A DNA stretch of 64,000 nt from CBDCMJ01 sp965218875. Its GTDB lineage: Bacteria; Chloroflexota; Dehalococcoidia; Lucifugimonadales; UBA3495. Where the stretch lies: contig OZ244707.1 of NCBI GenBank assembly GCA_965218875.1, positions 1,178,001 through 1,242,000 of the forward strand, given 5' to 3'. Made by a program: the position numbers and the translations under genes. This document shows, in pieces, positions 1 to 9,088 of the stretch (positions are counted from its first letter, which is position 1; every line of letters starts with the position of its first letter). Under the pieces are notes generated by a model, which worked only from the letters and a program-made list of their open reading frames with translations, was not told where the DNA came from and did not search any database.

Positions 1-159
1 CCTCTGAGGTCCGCCCACGGTCCGACAAGCCCGCCGGGAACGCGCATCCTTTTCGGCAAGCCCGGACTGACCGGTAAAGGAAAATTCTATGGCCCTGCGG
101 GTCCGCCGGGGGCCATACTCAGGTGGAAAATGTTTCGAATGATCACAGGTAGTTGATCT

Positions 160-1557
160 TTGGCCGTTACCGCTAAGCCCAAGCTTCGATTCGCGGCGCT
201 GCCGCGTTTTGGCAGGCCCCACTACAGTTGGATCATCCTGGGAATCCTGGCCGCGGTGCAGGTCGTTGGACAGTCCATCGGCATGGCCGCCGGAATCATG
301 GTGGCGCCCCTCAACGACCCGGAGGGTGACTTCGGTTGGAGCATCGGCGTTATCGGGGCCGGTCTGGCCACCTACTACCTGGTGGGGGCCATCGCTTCAC
401 CCATCAGCGGCTGGCTCGCCGACCGCTACGGCCCTCACAAGACCTTGGTGGGAGCAGCGGCTCTCTACGCCCTGAGCATGGTCTTGCTGGCTTTCATCAC
501 CAGCGTATGGCACTTCTTCCTCGTCTTCGGGGTCATGCTGGCCGTCACCCAGTCCCTCTCCATGGTGCCTTTGATCGCGGCGGTAAGCCACTGGTTCCGG
601 CGACGGCACGGGCTCGGCGTCGGCATCCTGTGGGCTGCCGGGGGGCTGGGCGCCGCGGGGCTGGCTCCCTTGATCGGCTTCCTGCTGGAACACGTGGGCT
701 GGCAGACTACGTTCTGGGCGATCGGCGTGGGCGGGAGCGGCATCATATTGCTGCTGGCGCCCTTCTTCCGAAACCGGCCGGCCGACGTGGGTATCAAGCC
801 CTACGGCGCGTCCCACGACGATGCGGCCGACCTCGGCTGGAGCAAGATAGTGGAGGACCTTCGGATCAAGGTCTTCAACAAGCACATCCGGTCCACCAAG
901 GAGTTCTGGAATCTGCCTCTGATTCACGGCCTGGGCTGCGCCGGCCACGGCATCATTCTTATCTACTCGATACCCATTGCCGTCGAGCAGGGCATCAGCC
1001 TGACTTCCGCCGCGCTAATCCTCAGCCTCATAAACATCTTCAGCATCGCCAGCCGGTTTATCACACCCATAGTCACCGAGTGGCTGGGCGGCAAGCTGGC
1101 GATGACCGCCGCCCTGACCCTGCAGGGCCTGACCGTGCTGGTGCTATTCTGGGCCCACGACACCTGGACCTTTTATCTGTTCGCCATCCTCTTCGGCATA
1201 GGATTTGGCGGCGAGATGTCCGCCTACCCCGTGGTGAACCGCCAATACTTCGGCGCCGGGCCCATCGGCATCTTCTATGGCATCGAGATTATGGGCGCCC
1301 TGCTGGGACACGCAGTGGCCACGGCCCTGGCGGGTTTCGTGATCTTCGTGACCGGCTCCTTTACGCCGATATTGATCATGTCCATGGGGTTTAGCTTCGT
1401 CGGGGTGCTGATGGTCCTGAATCTGGCCCCCGGATCGCGCCTGCTCATCCCGGACTGGGAGGACTCGTTGCCCCCTGAAGCCAAGACTCCCCAGCCGGAG
1501 GCGCCGCGCCGCCCGGCGCCAAACCCTCAGCTCGAGGGTCTGGCCCACTTCGAGTAA
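160..1557 (+). CDS. MFS transporter (monocarboxylate/oxalate-formate antiporter-like)
   Basis: A 465-residue integral membrane protein that probably moves an organic anion across the cytoplasmic membrane. About twelve hydrophobic segments are visible, with a long hydrophilic central loop near residues 215-250 and a proline-rich cytoplasmic tail. The MFS signature between TM2 and TM3 is present (GWLADRYGPHKT, near residues 85-96). The start is a TTG; no in-frame ATG precedes the first membrane segment except internal ones. A Ham1-like gene follows 39 bp downstream on the same strand. The substrate cannot be read from the sequence. MFS membership is secure; the subfamily is inferred from general resemblance. 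Confidence 0.88.
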   Translation: MAVTAKPKLRFAALPRFGRPHYSWIILGILAAVQVVGQSIGMAAGIMVAPLNDPEGDFGWSIGVIGAGLATYYLVGAIASPISGWLADRYGPHKTLVGAAALYALSMVLLAFITSVWHFFLVFGVMLAVTQSLSMVPLIAAVSHWFRRRHGLGVGILWAAGGLGAAGLAPLIGFLLEHVGWQTTFWAIGVGGSGIILLLAPFFRNRPADVGIKPYGASHDDAADLGWSKIVEDLRIKVFNKHIRSTKEFWNLPLIHGLGCAGHGIILIYSIPIAVEQGISLTSAALILSLINIFSIASRFITPIVTEWLGGKLAMTAALTLQGLTVLVLFWAHDTWTFYLFAILFGIGFGGEMSAYPVVNRQYFGAGPIGIFYGIEIMGALLGHAVATALAGFVIFVTGSFTPILIMSMGFSFVGVLMVLNLAPGSRLLIPDWEDSLPPEAKTPQPEAPRRPAPNPQLEGLAHFE

Positions 1558-1596
1558 TAGCGGCCTCACCGCGCCCTCCACCGACTTGAGTACGGC

Positions 1597-2229
1597 ATGA
1601 GCGAGCCGCGCCGCATCCTGCTAGGCACCGGCAATCCGGCGAAGCAGGACGTGTTGCGTTGGATGCTGGAGGGTCTTCCCCTTACGCCCACCACTCCGTC
1701 TCAATTGAACCTTCACACCGCACCCGATGAGTCGGGCGACACCCACGAGAACATCGCCAAAGCCAAAGCCTTGGACTGGTCCCGGGCCGGCTCGATGCTG
1801 TCCATCGCTTCCGACGGCGGGCTGGTGGTGCCCGTGCTGGGTCCCCGGTGGGAAAGCCGCTACACCCACCGGTTCGCCGGCCCCGACGCCACCGACGCTC
1901 AGCGTCTGGAGCGTTTACTGGAACTGATGAAGCCCTACCGCGGCGCTCAACGGGAGGCCGCCTGGGTGGAGGCGGTGGCTATCGCCGACCGGGGAGAGCT
2001 GTTAGCGTCGTGGGAATTAACCGGGGCCACCGGCGTCATCGCCGAAGACGGCGGTGCGCCTCCCCCAACCCCCGGATTCTGGGTCTTCGCCATTTGGTTT
2101 ATTCCCCGTCTGGGCAAGACCTACGACCGGCTTTCTCCGGAGGAACGAGAACACCTTGGTGACCACTGGGTTGAGCTTCGCCGCGAGGTCCAAGACTTTT
2201 TCAAAGACCGCTTGCGCCAGGGGCGATAG
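1597..2229 (+). CDS. Non-canonical purine NTP pyrophosphatase, Ham1/RdgB-like
   Basis: A 210-residue cytosolic protein of the Ham1/RdgB family, whose members hydrolyse ITP, dITP or XTP to the monophosphate and keep damaged purines out of nucleic acids. The N-terminal substrate-binding motif GTGNPAK (residues 10-16) and the SDGGL motif (near residue 70, corresponding to the family's SDSGL) are visible. The C-terminal part is more divergent than in textbook RdgB, so a variant substrate is possible. It starts with ATG and probably shares a transcript with the preceding MFS gene. Confidence 0.75.
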   Translation: MSEPRRILLGTGNPAKQDVLRWMLEGLPLTPTTPSQLNLHTAPDESGDTHENIAKAKALDWSRAGSMLSIASDGGLVVPVLGPRWESRYTHRFAGPDATDAQRLERLLELMKPYRGAQREAAWVEAVAIADRGELLASWELTGATGVIAEDGGAPPPTPGFWVFAIWFIPRLGKTYDRLSPEEREHLGDHWVELRREVQDFFKDRLRQGR

Positions 2230-2232
2230 ACC

Positions 2233-2261
2233 GGCCTCCGGCATATGGTCTTTCGGAGGCC
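2233..2261 (+). terminator. Possible hairpin terminator after the Ham1-like gene
   Basis: An 8-bp perfect stem (GGCCTCCG / CGGAGGCC) with a 13-nt loop lies just after the stop codon. No T-run follows, so intrinsic termination is doubtful; it could instead protect the mRNA 3' end. Confidence 0.35.
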
Positions 2262-2408
2262 CTGGCCGGTGGACTACCCGACCGTTACGTTAGGGCCACG
2301 GGTTGCGCTACAATGATGCGGCGGCGCCTCCCGGCAAGCCGTGGGAACATTCCGTGACACAGGCGCCGGACCGTCAGAAAGCCGGCCGGAAACATCGAGG
2401 AGCCTGAC

Positions 2409-3353
2409 TTGACGACAACCAGCGCAGCGCCGGCTTCCATCGACGACGTGCAAAACATACTGCGCGGCCAGGGCTACATAGCCGACCGGGGCCTGGCCGT
2501 GCCCATATTCCTGGCCCTCAAGCTGGAGCGTCCGCTGTTCCTGGAGGGAGAGGCCGGGGTCGGAAAGACGGAGATAGCCCGGGCCCTGGCGGCCGGATTG
2601 GACACCGAGCTAATCCGCCTCCAGTGCTACGAGGGGCTGGACGTGAATCACGCCGTCTACGAATGGAACCACGCCAGGCAGCTGCTGGAAATAAGGCTGA
2701 TGGAAGCCGCCGGCACGGTGGACCCCCAGGCGGCTTCGCCCAACCTCTTCCACGAAGAATTCCTGATCAAGCGCCCCCTGCTCCAGGCCATCGACCACAG
2801 CCGGGATAAGCCCCCCGTGCTGCTCATCGACGAGCTGGACCGGGCCGACGAGGAGTTCGAGGGTTTCCTGTTGGAGTTGCTGGCCGACTTCCAGATCACC
2901 ATCCCGGAGCTGGGCGCTTTCAAAGCGGTGCACCGGCCCATAGTCGTGATCACCTCCAACCGCACCAGGGAAGTCCACGACGCGTTGAAGCGCCGCTGCC
3001 TGTACTACTGGATAGACTATCCTGACTTTCAGAAAGAGCTGCAAATCGTCACCGGCAGGCTGCCCGACGCGCCCCGGCGCTTGGCTGAGCAGGTGACGGG
3101 GTTCCTCCAGGAGCTGCGCCAGAGTGAGCTTTACAAGGTCCCCGGAGTCTCGGAGACCATAGACTGGACCGCGGCGCTGGTGGCCCTCAACCAATCGGAG
3201 CTGGACCCTCAGGTCATCGACGACACCCTGGGCGTGATGCTCAAGTACCAGGACGACATAAACCTGGTGCGCGGCGAGGCGGTGCGGGGAATGCTGGACC
3301 GTTCGAGGAACCTGGGCCCCCGCCGGGGACGCCAGGGAGGCGGGGCCGCGTGA
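2409..3353 (+). CDS. MoxR-family AAA+ ATPase (CoxD-like)
   Basis: A 314-residue cytosolic AAA+ ATPase of the MoxR family. These act as chaperone-like ATPases with a partner VWA protein to insert metals or mature enzyme complexes. Walker A is GEAGVGKTE (near residues 46-54) and Walker B is LLIDELDRADEE (near residues 138-149); sensor-1 is ITSNRTRE. The start is TTG. The stop overlaps the GTG of the next gene by 4 bp, so the two are translationally coupled. The pair resembles coxD/coxE of carbon monoxide dehydrogenase loci, but no dehydrogenase subunits are present, so the client is unknown. Confidence 0.9.
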   Translation: MTTTSAAPASIDDVQNILRGQGYIADRGLAVPIFLALKLERPLFLEGEAGVGKTEIARALAAGLDTELIRLQCYEGLDVNHAVYEWNHARQLLEIRLMEAAGTVDPQAASPNLFHEEFLIKRPLLQAIDHSRDKPPVLLIDELDRADEEFEGFLLELLADFQITIPELGAFKAVHRPIVVITSNRTREVHDALKRRCLYYWIDYPDFQKELQIVTGRLPDAPRRLAEQVTGFLQELRQSELYKVPGVSETIDWTAALVALNQSELDPQVIDDTLGVMLKYQDDINLVRGEAVRGMLDRSRNLGPRRGRQGGGAA

Positions 3354-4732
3354 GCTCCTCGTCCGTCTCCGGTCGCAGCGGGGAGACCTCGGGGGGAACA
3401 CCCGGGGAATCATCCAAGGACGGAGCCATCCTCCACAACCTGATGCTGTTCACCCAGGTCCTGCGCCGCGCCGGGCTGGACGTGGCTTCCGGCAACGTGC
3501 TGGACCTAGTCCGGGCCACCGAGTACGCTCCCCTGGGGCGCAAGAGGGACTTCCAGGAGGCGGCCCGCTGCCTGCTGGTGCATCGGAAGCAAGACCTCCC
3601 CTTGTTCGACGAGGCCTTCCGGGTTTTCTGGCGCAAACCGGCTTCCGGACAGGGGACCCGTGACCTGCGGTCCATGGGAGAGGACCGGCGCTATCGCAAT
3701 CCCCAGATGTCCCCTCCTCCGTCCCCCGAGTCGGGGTCCGGCGCCGACGGCGGCGAGGCGGACGGGCCTCCCGAGGGCCGCGTGGACCTCACCCGCACCT
3801 ACAGCGCCCGCGAGGTCCTGCGGGAGAAAGACTTCGCCGATTTCACCCCACCGGAAATCCTCCAGGCCAAGGCCATGATGGCCCAACTGTCCTGGGACCT
3901 GGGCCGGCGCAGGACCCGCCGCCTGGTCCCCGGAGGCGCCGGGCCGGTGGACCTGCGCCGGACCCTGCGGCGCAACCTGGAGTACGGGGGCGAACCCCTG
4001 GAGTTGGCCCGTCGTCACCGGAAGGACCGGCTCAGGCCCCTGGTCTTCATCTGCGACGTGAGCGGCTCCATGGAGCGCTACACTCGGATGCTGCTGCACT
4101 TCATCCATACCGTTGCCGGGGACCTGCCCCAAGTCGAGGCCTTCCTGTTCGCCACCCGGCTTACCCGCGTCACCCGCCACCTCGCACACCGCGGCGTCGA
4201 CGATGCGGTGGACCAGGTGGCCAGGGCGGTGCCAGATTGGGCCGGGGGGACTCGTATCGGGCAGGCCCTGAGGGCCTTCAACTATCAATGGCTGCGGCGG
4301 GTCTCCGCCGGGGGCTCGGTGGTGCTGATCATCTCCGACGGCTGGGACCGGGGCGACCCGGGGATGTTGGGGCACGAAGCGGCGCGCCTGCAACGCAGTT
4401 GCCACCGCCTCATCTGGCTCAACCCCCTGCTGGGGGTGCCCACCTATCAGCCGCTGACCCGGGGGATGCAGGCGGCGCTGCCCTACGTGGACGACTTCTT
4501 GCCGGTGAACAACATGTCCAGCCTGGAGGCCCTGGCCCGCCATCTCAGCACTCTGGGACCGGGCCGCAGTTTCGGTGTCACCGCTCGCCCTTCCGCCGGC
4601 GCGCAACCCCCGGCAGGGACTCCACCCGAGGCAACGCCGCAAGAAACGGGGACCCAGGGTCCTGGGCGTCCGCATGCCGCCGCCGCACCCACTTTTAGGC
4701 ACCCAATGTGGGGAAAGAGGGGAAGTCTCTAG
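3350..4732 (+). CDS. VWA domain-containing CoxE-like protein
   Basis: A 460-residue protein with a C-terminal von Willebrand A domain of the CoxE type. The MIDAS motif D-x-S-x-S is seen in FICDVSGSMERY (near residues 228-239), and a second metal-coordination stretch is IISDGWDRGDPG. The N-terminal half is the helical region typical of CoxE; a charged linker rich in S, G, P and E separates the two. The last 60 residues are low-complexity, proline- and alanine-rich. GTG start, overlapping the MoxR stop. It is the expected partner of the upstream ATPase. Confidence 0.88.
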   Translation: MSSSSVSGRSGETSGGTPGESSKDGAILHNLMLFTQVLRRAGLDVASGNVLDLVRATEYAPLGRKRDFQEAARCLLVHRKQDLPLFDEAFRVFWRKPASGQGTRDLRSMGEDRRYRNPQMSPPPSPESGSGADGGEADGPPEGRVDLTRTYSAREVLREKDFADFTPPEILQAKAMMAQLSWDLGRRRTRRLVPGGAGPVDLRRTLRRNLEYGGEPLELARRHRKDRLRPLVFICDVSGSMERYTRMLLHFIHTVAGDLPQVEAFLFATRLTRVTRHLAHRGVDDAVDQVARAVPDWAGGTRIGQALRAFNYQWLRRVSAGGSVVLIISDGWDRGDPGMLGHEAARLQRSCHRLIWLNPLLGVPTYQPLTRGMQAALPYVDDFLPVNNMSSLEALARHLSTLGPGRSFGVTARPSAGAQPPAGTPPEATPQETGTQGPGRPHAAAAPTFRHPMWGKRGSL

Positions 4733-4801
4733 GGCGGGCCGGCCCGCAGCCGGAAGGGCATGACCGGCGGCTGCGGCGCTGCGGAGCCGGGGGCTGAGCG
4801 C

Positions 4802-5977
4802 TCAGGTATACCGGCCGCCTCCCCACGTGGTGGGCCGGCGGAACACCACCGGCAGCCGGGCCCGGAACCGCAGCCAAGCCACCCGGTAGTACATCCAGTT
4901 GCGCCTAACGTCGGATAGGATCTTCTCCTGAGTCTGAGACCACGACCGGTAGTACCTGGCCTCCAGGCGGCGAAATTCCTCGCGCAGGGCTTCCAGTCTG
5001 GCCCGGGCGGGAAACTCGTAACGGGATGCCGCCAGGCTCCGCCGCGTGCACAGTTCCCGCCACAACCCCTCCAGCCTGGCCCGGGCCGGAAACTCGTAGC
5101 GGGACGGGGCCGGAATGCGCCGGGCGCCCAGTTCCCGCCACAACCCCTCGAGCCTGACCCGGGAGCGGAGCTGGCCGCCGCGTAGTCCCAACTCGACCAA
5201 CCCGAAGGAGACCAGCGCCAACACCCCGCCTACCGCGGCGTCCAGGAAGAAATGGTTTCCGGTGACGGTAATGGCCATCAAGGTCACTGCCGGGTAGGCG
5301 AAGCCCGCTACCCTCATCCACCCCCGGAAGCTCCTGAGGAACAGCACCCCCAGGACCACCGTCCAGCTGAAGTGCAGGCTGGGCATGGCCGCATGGGAGT
5401 TGTACAGCGTCCCCATTTCGGGACTGCCGTAGAACGATGGGCCCAACACCTGGATGGTGTTTACGAAGTACTCGGTAACGTTGAACGGAGACGTAACCGG
5501 GAAGAACATGAAGATCATCAGGGCGAACACTAGATTGACGGCCATGACGCTGCGGAAGTAGTAGTAGAGGGAACGGTTGGTGAAATACAGCGCCAGGCCC
5601 ACCAGCACGATGACGGGCCAGTAGGTGAAAACGTAGGTCCAATTGAAGAACACCGCCAAGCCCTGAGCGTGGGTCAAGAACCAGGACTGCAGGCCTGGCT
5701 CCCAAAAAATCCCCACGGACTTTTCCGCGGCGATGATGCGGCCCGCATTGGCAAGTCCCACCGAGGCGGAGTCGGAATAGACGAGACCCCTGGTCAGCAG
5801 GTAGACCAGGTAAAACCCCAGGACTAGGCCTAGCTCCATGATGTGGGCCCGCTGGGGCCGCAGGGCGGTGACCAGGGGCGTGCCCATAGCCCGCTCCCCG
5901 AGGGGCCGCAAACGCTCCAGCACTCGGGAGACAGCCAGGGTGTAAGACCGCAAGGACGGCTTGTTGGCGTTGTCCAT
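4802..5977 (-). CDS. PAP2/Aur1-like phosphatase-transferase with C-terminal repeats
   Basis: A 391-residue membrane protein of the PAP2_3 (inositol phosphotransferase/Aur1-like) family with about six hydrophobic segments. The acid phosphatase motifs are seen as MPSLHFSW and NHFFLDAAVGG, giving the catalytic histidines and aspartate. A role in transferring lipid head groups or dephosphorylating lipid phosphates is inferred. After the last membrane segment a 26-residue unit beginning RLEGLWREL occurs twice, followed by a third degenerate unit (RLEALREEF), which is unusual. An upstream TTG at 6034 would add 19 residues; the ATG at 5977 is preferred because it gives a normal N-terminus. It is a paralogue of the gene immediately upstream. 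Confidence 0.82.
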   Translation of the reverse strand: MDNANKPSLRSYTLAVSRVLERLRPLGERAMGTPLVTALRPQRAHIMELGLVLGFYLVYLLTRGLVYSDSASVGLANAGRIIAAEKSVGIFWEPGLQSWFLTHAQGLAVFFNWTYVFTYWPVIVLVGLALYFTNRSLYYYFRSVMAVNLVFALMIFMFFPVTSPFNVTEYFVNTIQVLGPSFYGSPEMGTLYNSHAAMPSLHFSWTVVLGVLFLRSFRGWMRVAGFAYPAVTLMAITVTGNHFFLDAAVGGVLALVSFGLVELGLRGGQLRSRVRLEGLWRELGARRIPAPSRYEFPARARLEGLWRELCTRRSLAASRYEFPARARLEALREEFRRLEARYYRSWSQTQEKILSDVRRNWMYYRVAWLRFRARLPVVFRRPTTWGGGRYT

Positions 5978-6030
5978 ATTGGCGAGAGTGTTCGGCAAGA
6001 AGCATTTCGACGGCGCTAGTGCGCCGCGGG

Positions 6031-6876
6031 TCAAGGCGCCAGCGAGTGCCCTTCCTTGGAGTGGGCTCTCCGCTCAGCCGCGCCGGGGGTGAGTCCTCGG
6101 CTCCCGGCCCCAGCCCCGAAGGACGCCGACAGCCGGGGCAGGAACAACCTCCGGCGGAAGCCTAGCTCCAGGGCCCCGTAGGCAGCCAGCATCAGCAGCC
6201 CGCCGCCAACCGCGTCCAGGATGTAATGGTTGGCGGTCACGGTTATGGCCACGAAAGTCATGGTCGGGTAGATTACGCCGAAGGTCCTAATCCACCGGTT
6301 GGGCGTCCGCATGAACAGAATGCCGAACATCAAGGTCCAGCTGAAGTGCAAGCTGGGCATGGCGGCGTAGGGATTGTAGAAGTTGGCGAACTCGCGGCTG
6401 GCGTAGAAGGCCGGCCCAAACACCTTTATGGTGTCCACGAACTGATCTGACATCATGCGAGGCGGGGCCAGGGGGAACAGCATGAACCCCAAGAGGGCAA
6501 ACACGAAGCTGAGCAACACCAGGTTGCGGTAGTACCGGTACCGCTGCCGGTTGATCACGTACAATATGACCCCGGTCACCAGGAGAATGGGCCAGAAGGT
6601 CACGATGTAAGCCCAGTTGAAGAACAGCACCAGGGCTTTGAAGACGGAGAGGGTCCACTCCTGCCACTGGGGCTCCCAAAAGAAACCCAGGGACCTCTCC
6701 AGGGAGATAATGGCTTCCGCATTGTTCAAAGCGGTGGCGCCCGCGTCGTTGAACACCAGGGACCGGGTGTACATGTACGCCCAGTAAGCGGCGACCACGA
6801 TGGCCAGTTCCCGGGCGTGGGGCAGCAAGACCCCAAGGGCCGCCCAATTCCCCCATTTGGCGCGTATCGTTGCCAT
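6031..6876 (-). CDS. PAP2/Aur1-like phosphatase-transferase
   Basis: A 281-residue multi-spanning membrane protein, paralogous to its downstream neighbour. The motifs AAMPSLHFSW and TANHYILDAVGGG carry the PAP2 catalytic residues. Both copies share the sequence around SLVFNDAGATALNNAEAI, so they arose by tandem duplication; this copy lacks the C-terminal 26-residue repeats. The reading frame is open back to 7014, but the preceding stretch is arginine- and proline-rich and resembles non-coding sequence. The ATG at 6876, preceded by a GGGGA ribosome-binding site, is the likelier start. Substrate unknown. Confidence 0.82.
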   Translation of the reverse strand: MATIRAKWGNWAALGVLLPHARELAIVVAAYWAYMYTRSLVFNDAGATALNNAEAIISLERSLGFFWEPQWQEWTLSVFKALVLFFNWAYIVTFWPILLVTGVILYVINRQRYRYYRNLVLLSFVFALLGFMLFPLAPPRMMSDQFVDTIKVFGPAFYASREFANFYNPYAAMPSLHFSWTLMFGILFMRTPNRWIRTFGVIYPTMTFVAITVTANHYILDAVGGGLLMLAAYGALELGFRRRLFLPRLSASFGAGAGSRGLTPGAAERRAHSKEGHSLAP

Positions 6877-7117
6877 CCGGATGGTCCCCGTCTCTCTTCC
6901 CCATTGGAGGGCCGGCGGCGCGTACGCGGGGTGAACAGTAGCGCCGCCGGCCCTCTGCAATACCAAAGGGCTAGATCTTGTCGATGGGCCTCGTTGAGGT
7001 CGGAGGTGGGCCACCGCCGGCGGGTCCTTCCAGGTGTCCGTGTCCTTACGGGCTACCGGGGCCTCACCGGTTGGCGTCCCGGCGCATCAGCCCTTCCGCA
7101 ACACCGCTGCTGCCGCT

Positions 7118-8383
7118 TCACGCGTCGACGCGTTCATCGGCTTCCTTAGCGCCCTGTACCTGGACCACCTGCTGATTCCCCTCGGACCGCCGCGTTTTGG
7201 CGCCGTTTTCTCCGGCGGAGTCGGCGATGGCGGCATAGGCGGCATCGGGCTCCAGGTCCACGGGGCCTCGCCGCCGTGCGGCCCTGCTCCCCAGGTATAC
7301 GCTGCAGGACATGCAGCCGACCCACTTCTGGGGCACGTACCCATTCTTGAACATGCCCCGGGCCGTGGTGTACTTGTCGCCGTTCCAGATCCGTTGAATG
7401 GAGTCGCTGTTGACGTCGCCGAAGTCGTCCGATTTGTCGGTCAGGTAGCAGCAGGGCGCCAACCCCCCGTCCCAATTGACCACGGCGCTGCGCCACAGGC
7501 GCCAACAGCGCTGCCCGTCCTCCTGGTACGGCTTGTAGAAGGGGTCCTCCCGCTGGTACTCGGGGTGCTCCCGGGGAAGCCACCGCTCCGCCTCCTGCCG
7601 GTCGTCCATTCCGTGGGGGAAGTCCACGTTCTTGAGTATCACGGAGTCCACTCCGAGTTCGGCGCCCAGCTTGCGCGCGTCGTCGATTTGGTGCTCGTTG
7701 TGCCGCATGACAATGAACTGCCACTCGATGTGGGGAGTGGTGTAGCCCAACTCCCGTTTCTTCCGCACCAGCAGCTCGACGTTGTCCAATACCCGGTCCA
7801 GTCGCCCTCCCACCCGGTACTTCTCGTACACCTCCTGGGTGACGCCGTCCAGGGACACAATCAACACGTCCAAGCCGGACTTGATGATGTCTTCGGCCAT
7901 TTGGGGAGTCAGCGGCTTGTTCAGGTTGGTGCTCATGATGGTGGCGATGTAGTTGTTGTGAGCGTAGGCCACGAACTCGTGAATCCGTCGGTTGAGGAAG
8001 GGCTCTCCCCAGCTATAGAGGGAAAGCCACACGCAGTAGTCCTTGATCTGGTCTATGACCTTGGTGTAGGTGTCGTAGTGCATCGTGCCCTTGTCCCGGT
8101 GCACGGTGCCCAAACCCGTGTGACACAAGGGGCACTTGAGTTGGCAGATGTTGGTTGTGTCGACCTCCCACTCGAAGGCGGAGCCCCACACCTTCCGTAG
8201 ACCTAGGCGCAACTGGAACTCCACCAGAAGCACGTTAAAGAGCTTCTTCCAGGAGAAGTAGCGGAAAGTCAGCCGAAAGCGCTGCTCGCTGCGGTCTCCG
8301 GCCAGGGAATCGACGACGCGGCCTACTTGCAGCCGGTCCCAAGACCACGCCAATTTCTTGGCAATTGACAGGGTCTTACTCAC
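7118..8383 (-). CDS. Radical SAM protein with SPASM-like C-terminal domain
   Basis: A 421-residue radical SAM enzyme. The cluster motif CxxxCxxC is seen as CQLKCPLC (near residues 77-84) after the family-typical phrase EVDTTNICQ; the Gly-rich SAM motif follows as YSWGEPFLN. The C-terminal region has further cysteines (APCCY, and GCMSCSV near residues 370-376) that resemble a SPASM domain binding auxiliary Fe-S clusters. GTG start with a good AAGGAG ribosome-binding site. The last 45 residues are charged and probably disordered. The product is unknown; such enzymes often modify peptides or lipid head groups. Confidence 0.85.
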   Translation of the reverse strand: MSKTLSIAKKLAWSWDRLQVGRVVDSLAGDRSEQRFRLTFRYFSWKKLFNVLLVEFQLRLGLRKVWGSAFEWEVDTTNICQLKCPLCHTGLGTVHRDKGTMHYDTYTKVIDQIKDYCVWLSLYSWGEPFLNRRIHEFVAYAHNNYIATIMSTNLNKPLTPQMAEDIIKSGLDVLIVSLDGVTQEVYEKYRVGGRLDRVLDNVELLVRKKRELGYTTPHIEWQFIVMRHNEHQIDDARKLGAELGVDSVILKNVDFPHGMDDRQEAERWLPREHPEYQREDPFYKPYQEDGQRCWRLWRSAVVNWDGGLAPCCYLTDKSDDFGDVNSDSIQRIWNGDKYTTARGMFKNGYVPQKWVGCMSCSVYLGSRAARRRGPVDLEPDAAYAAIADSAGENGAKTRRSEGNQQVVQVQGAKEADERVDA

Positions 8384-9088
8384 AAAGCTCCTTTACCCGC
8401 ACTAAGGGGTCTTCCATGCTCCCCGCCAACTCCGGTCGGATAAGCGAAGACCCCGCGGCCAGCCGTAATGAAGATGGGCCATATCATACTCCCCGGATTA
8501 TACCTGATTCAACCACTTGGGTTTCCGGTTAGGCAGTCAATCACGTCCGCGACGTATTCGGGCCGCCTAATCCTTGAGACGACTCCCGAGGGCCTGCCCA
8601 GGGCTGGTAGCGGCGCACGGAAAGCCGCCGGCGAAGTCCACCGCCTAAACCGAACCGGCCGATTCTACAGCCGATTCAACTTTGAGCACTGACGAGTTCC
8701 TCTCGCTCTGGCGGGTGAGGGGACGAGTTGTCGAAAATGCCCAATATGGCTGCGAAACTCAATCGCATCATCGATCAGCGCGTCGTCAATTACGCGTCGT
8801 CAGTCAGACGGTGTATTTGGGACTTTTTCGGTTAATTGACTAATCTCAGCGCAGGGGAGTATTCTGTCTAAAATCCCTCAGGCGACCGGCGGCAGCCGGC
8901 AAGCCGCGTTTTCGGCTGTGGACCCACCGGGTGGCGACCTGGGCTCCGGCCCTTGGCGGGCAGACCCCCCCAACTGACAAGGGTGACGGTCCGCGCCGAA
9001 GCCGGGGGGAATACCCAAGACCGCCGGGGAAACACCGGCCAGGCCGTCTGGAAGGTGAGGGATAACCCATCGGCCCAGGGGGCGTCGA
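8384..9088. other. Intergenic region, 705 bp, divergent promoters
   Basis: This region separates divergently transcribed genes, so it must contain both promoters. Short open frames exist but show no family resemblance and no ribosome-binding site. The A+T-richer stretch near 8735-8840 is the likeliest promoter area. No repeat or RNA gene was recognised. Confidence 0.5.

Noticed and set aside
3350..4732. MoxR/VWA pair as part of a carbon monoxide dehydrogenase operon
   Set aside because: No coxMSL-type subunit genes are adjacent; only the accessory-type pair is present, so the assignment stays general.
7034..8200. Long open frame on the forward strand opposite the radical SAM gene
   Set aside because: It is the antisense shadow of a well-supported reverse-strand gene in GC-rich DNA and has no family resemblance.
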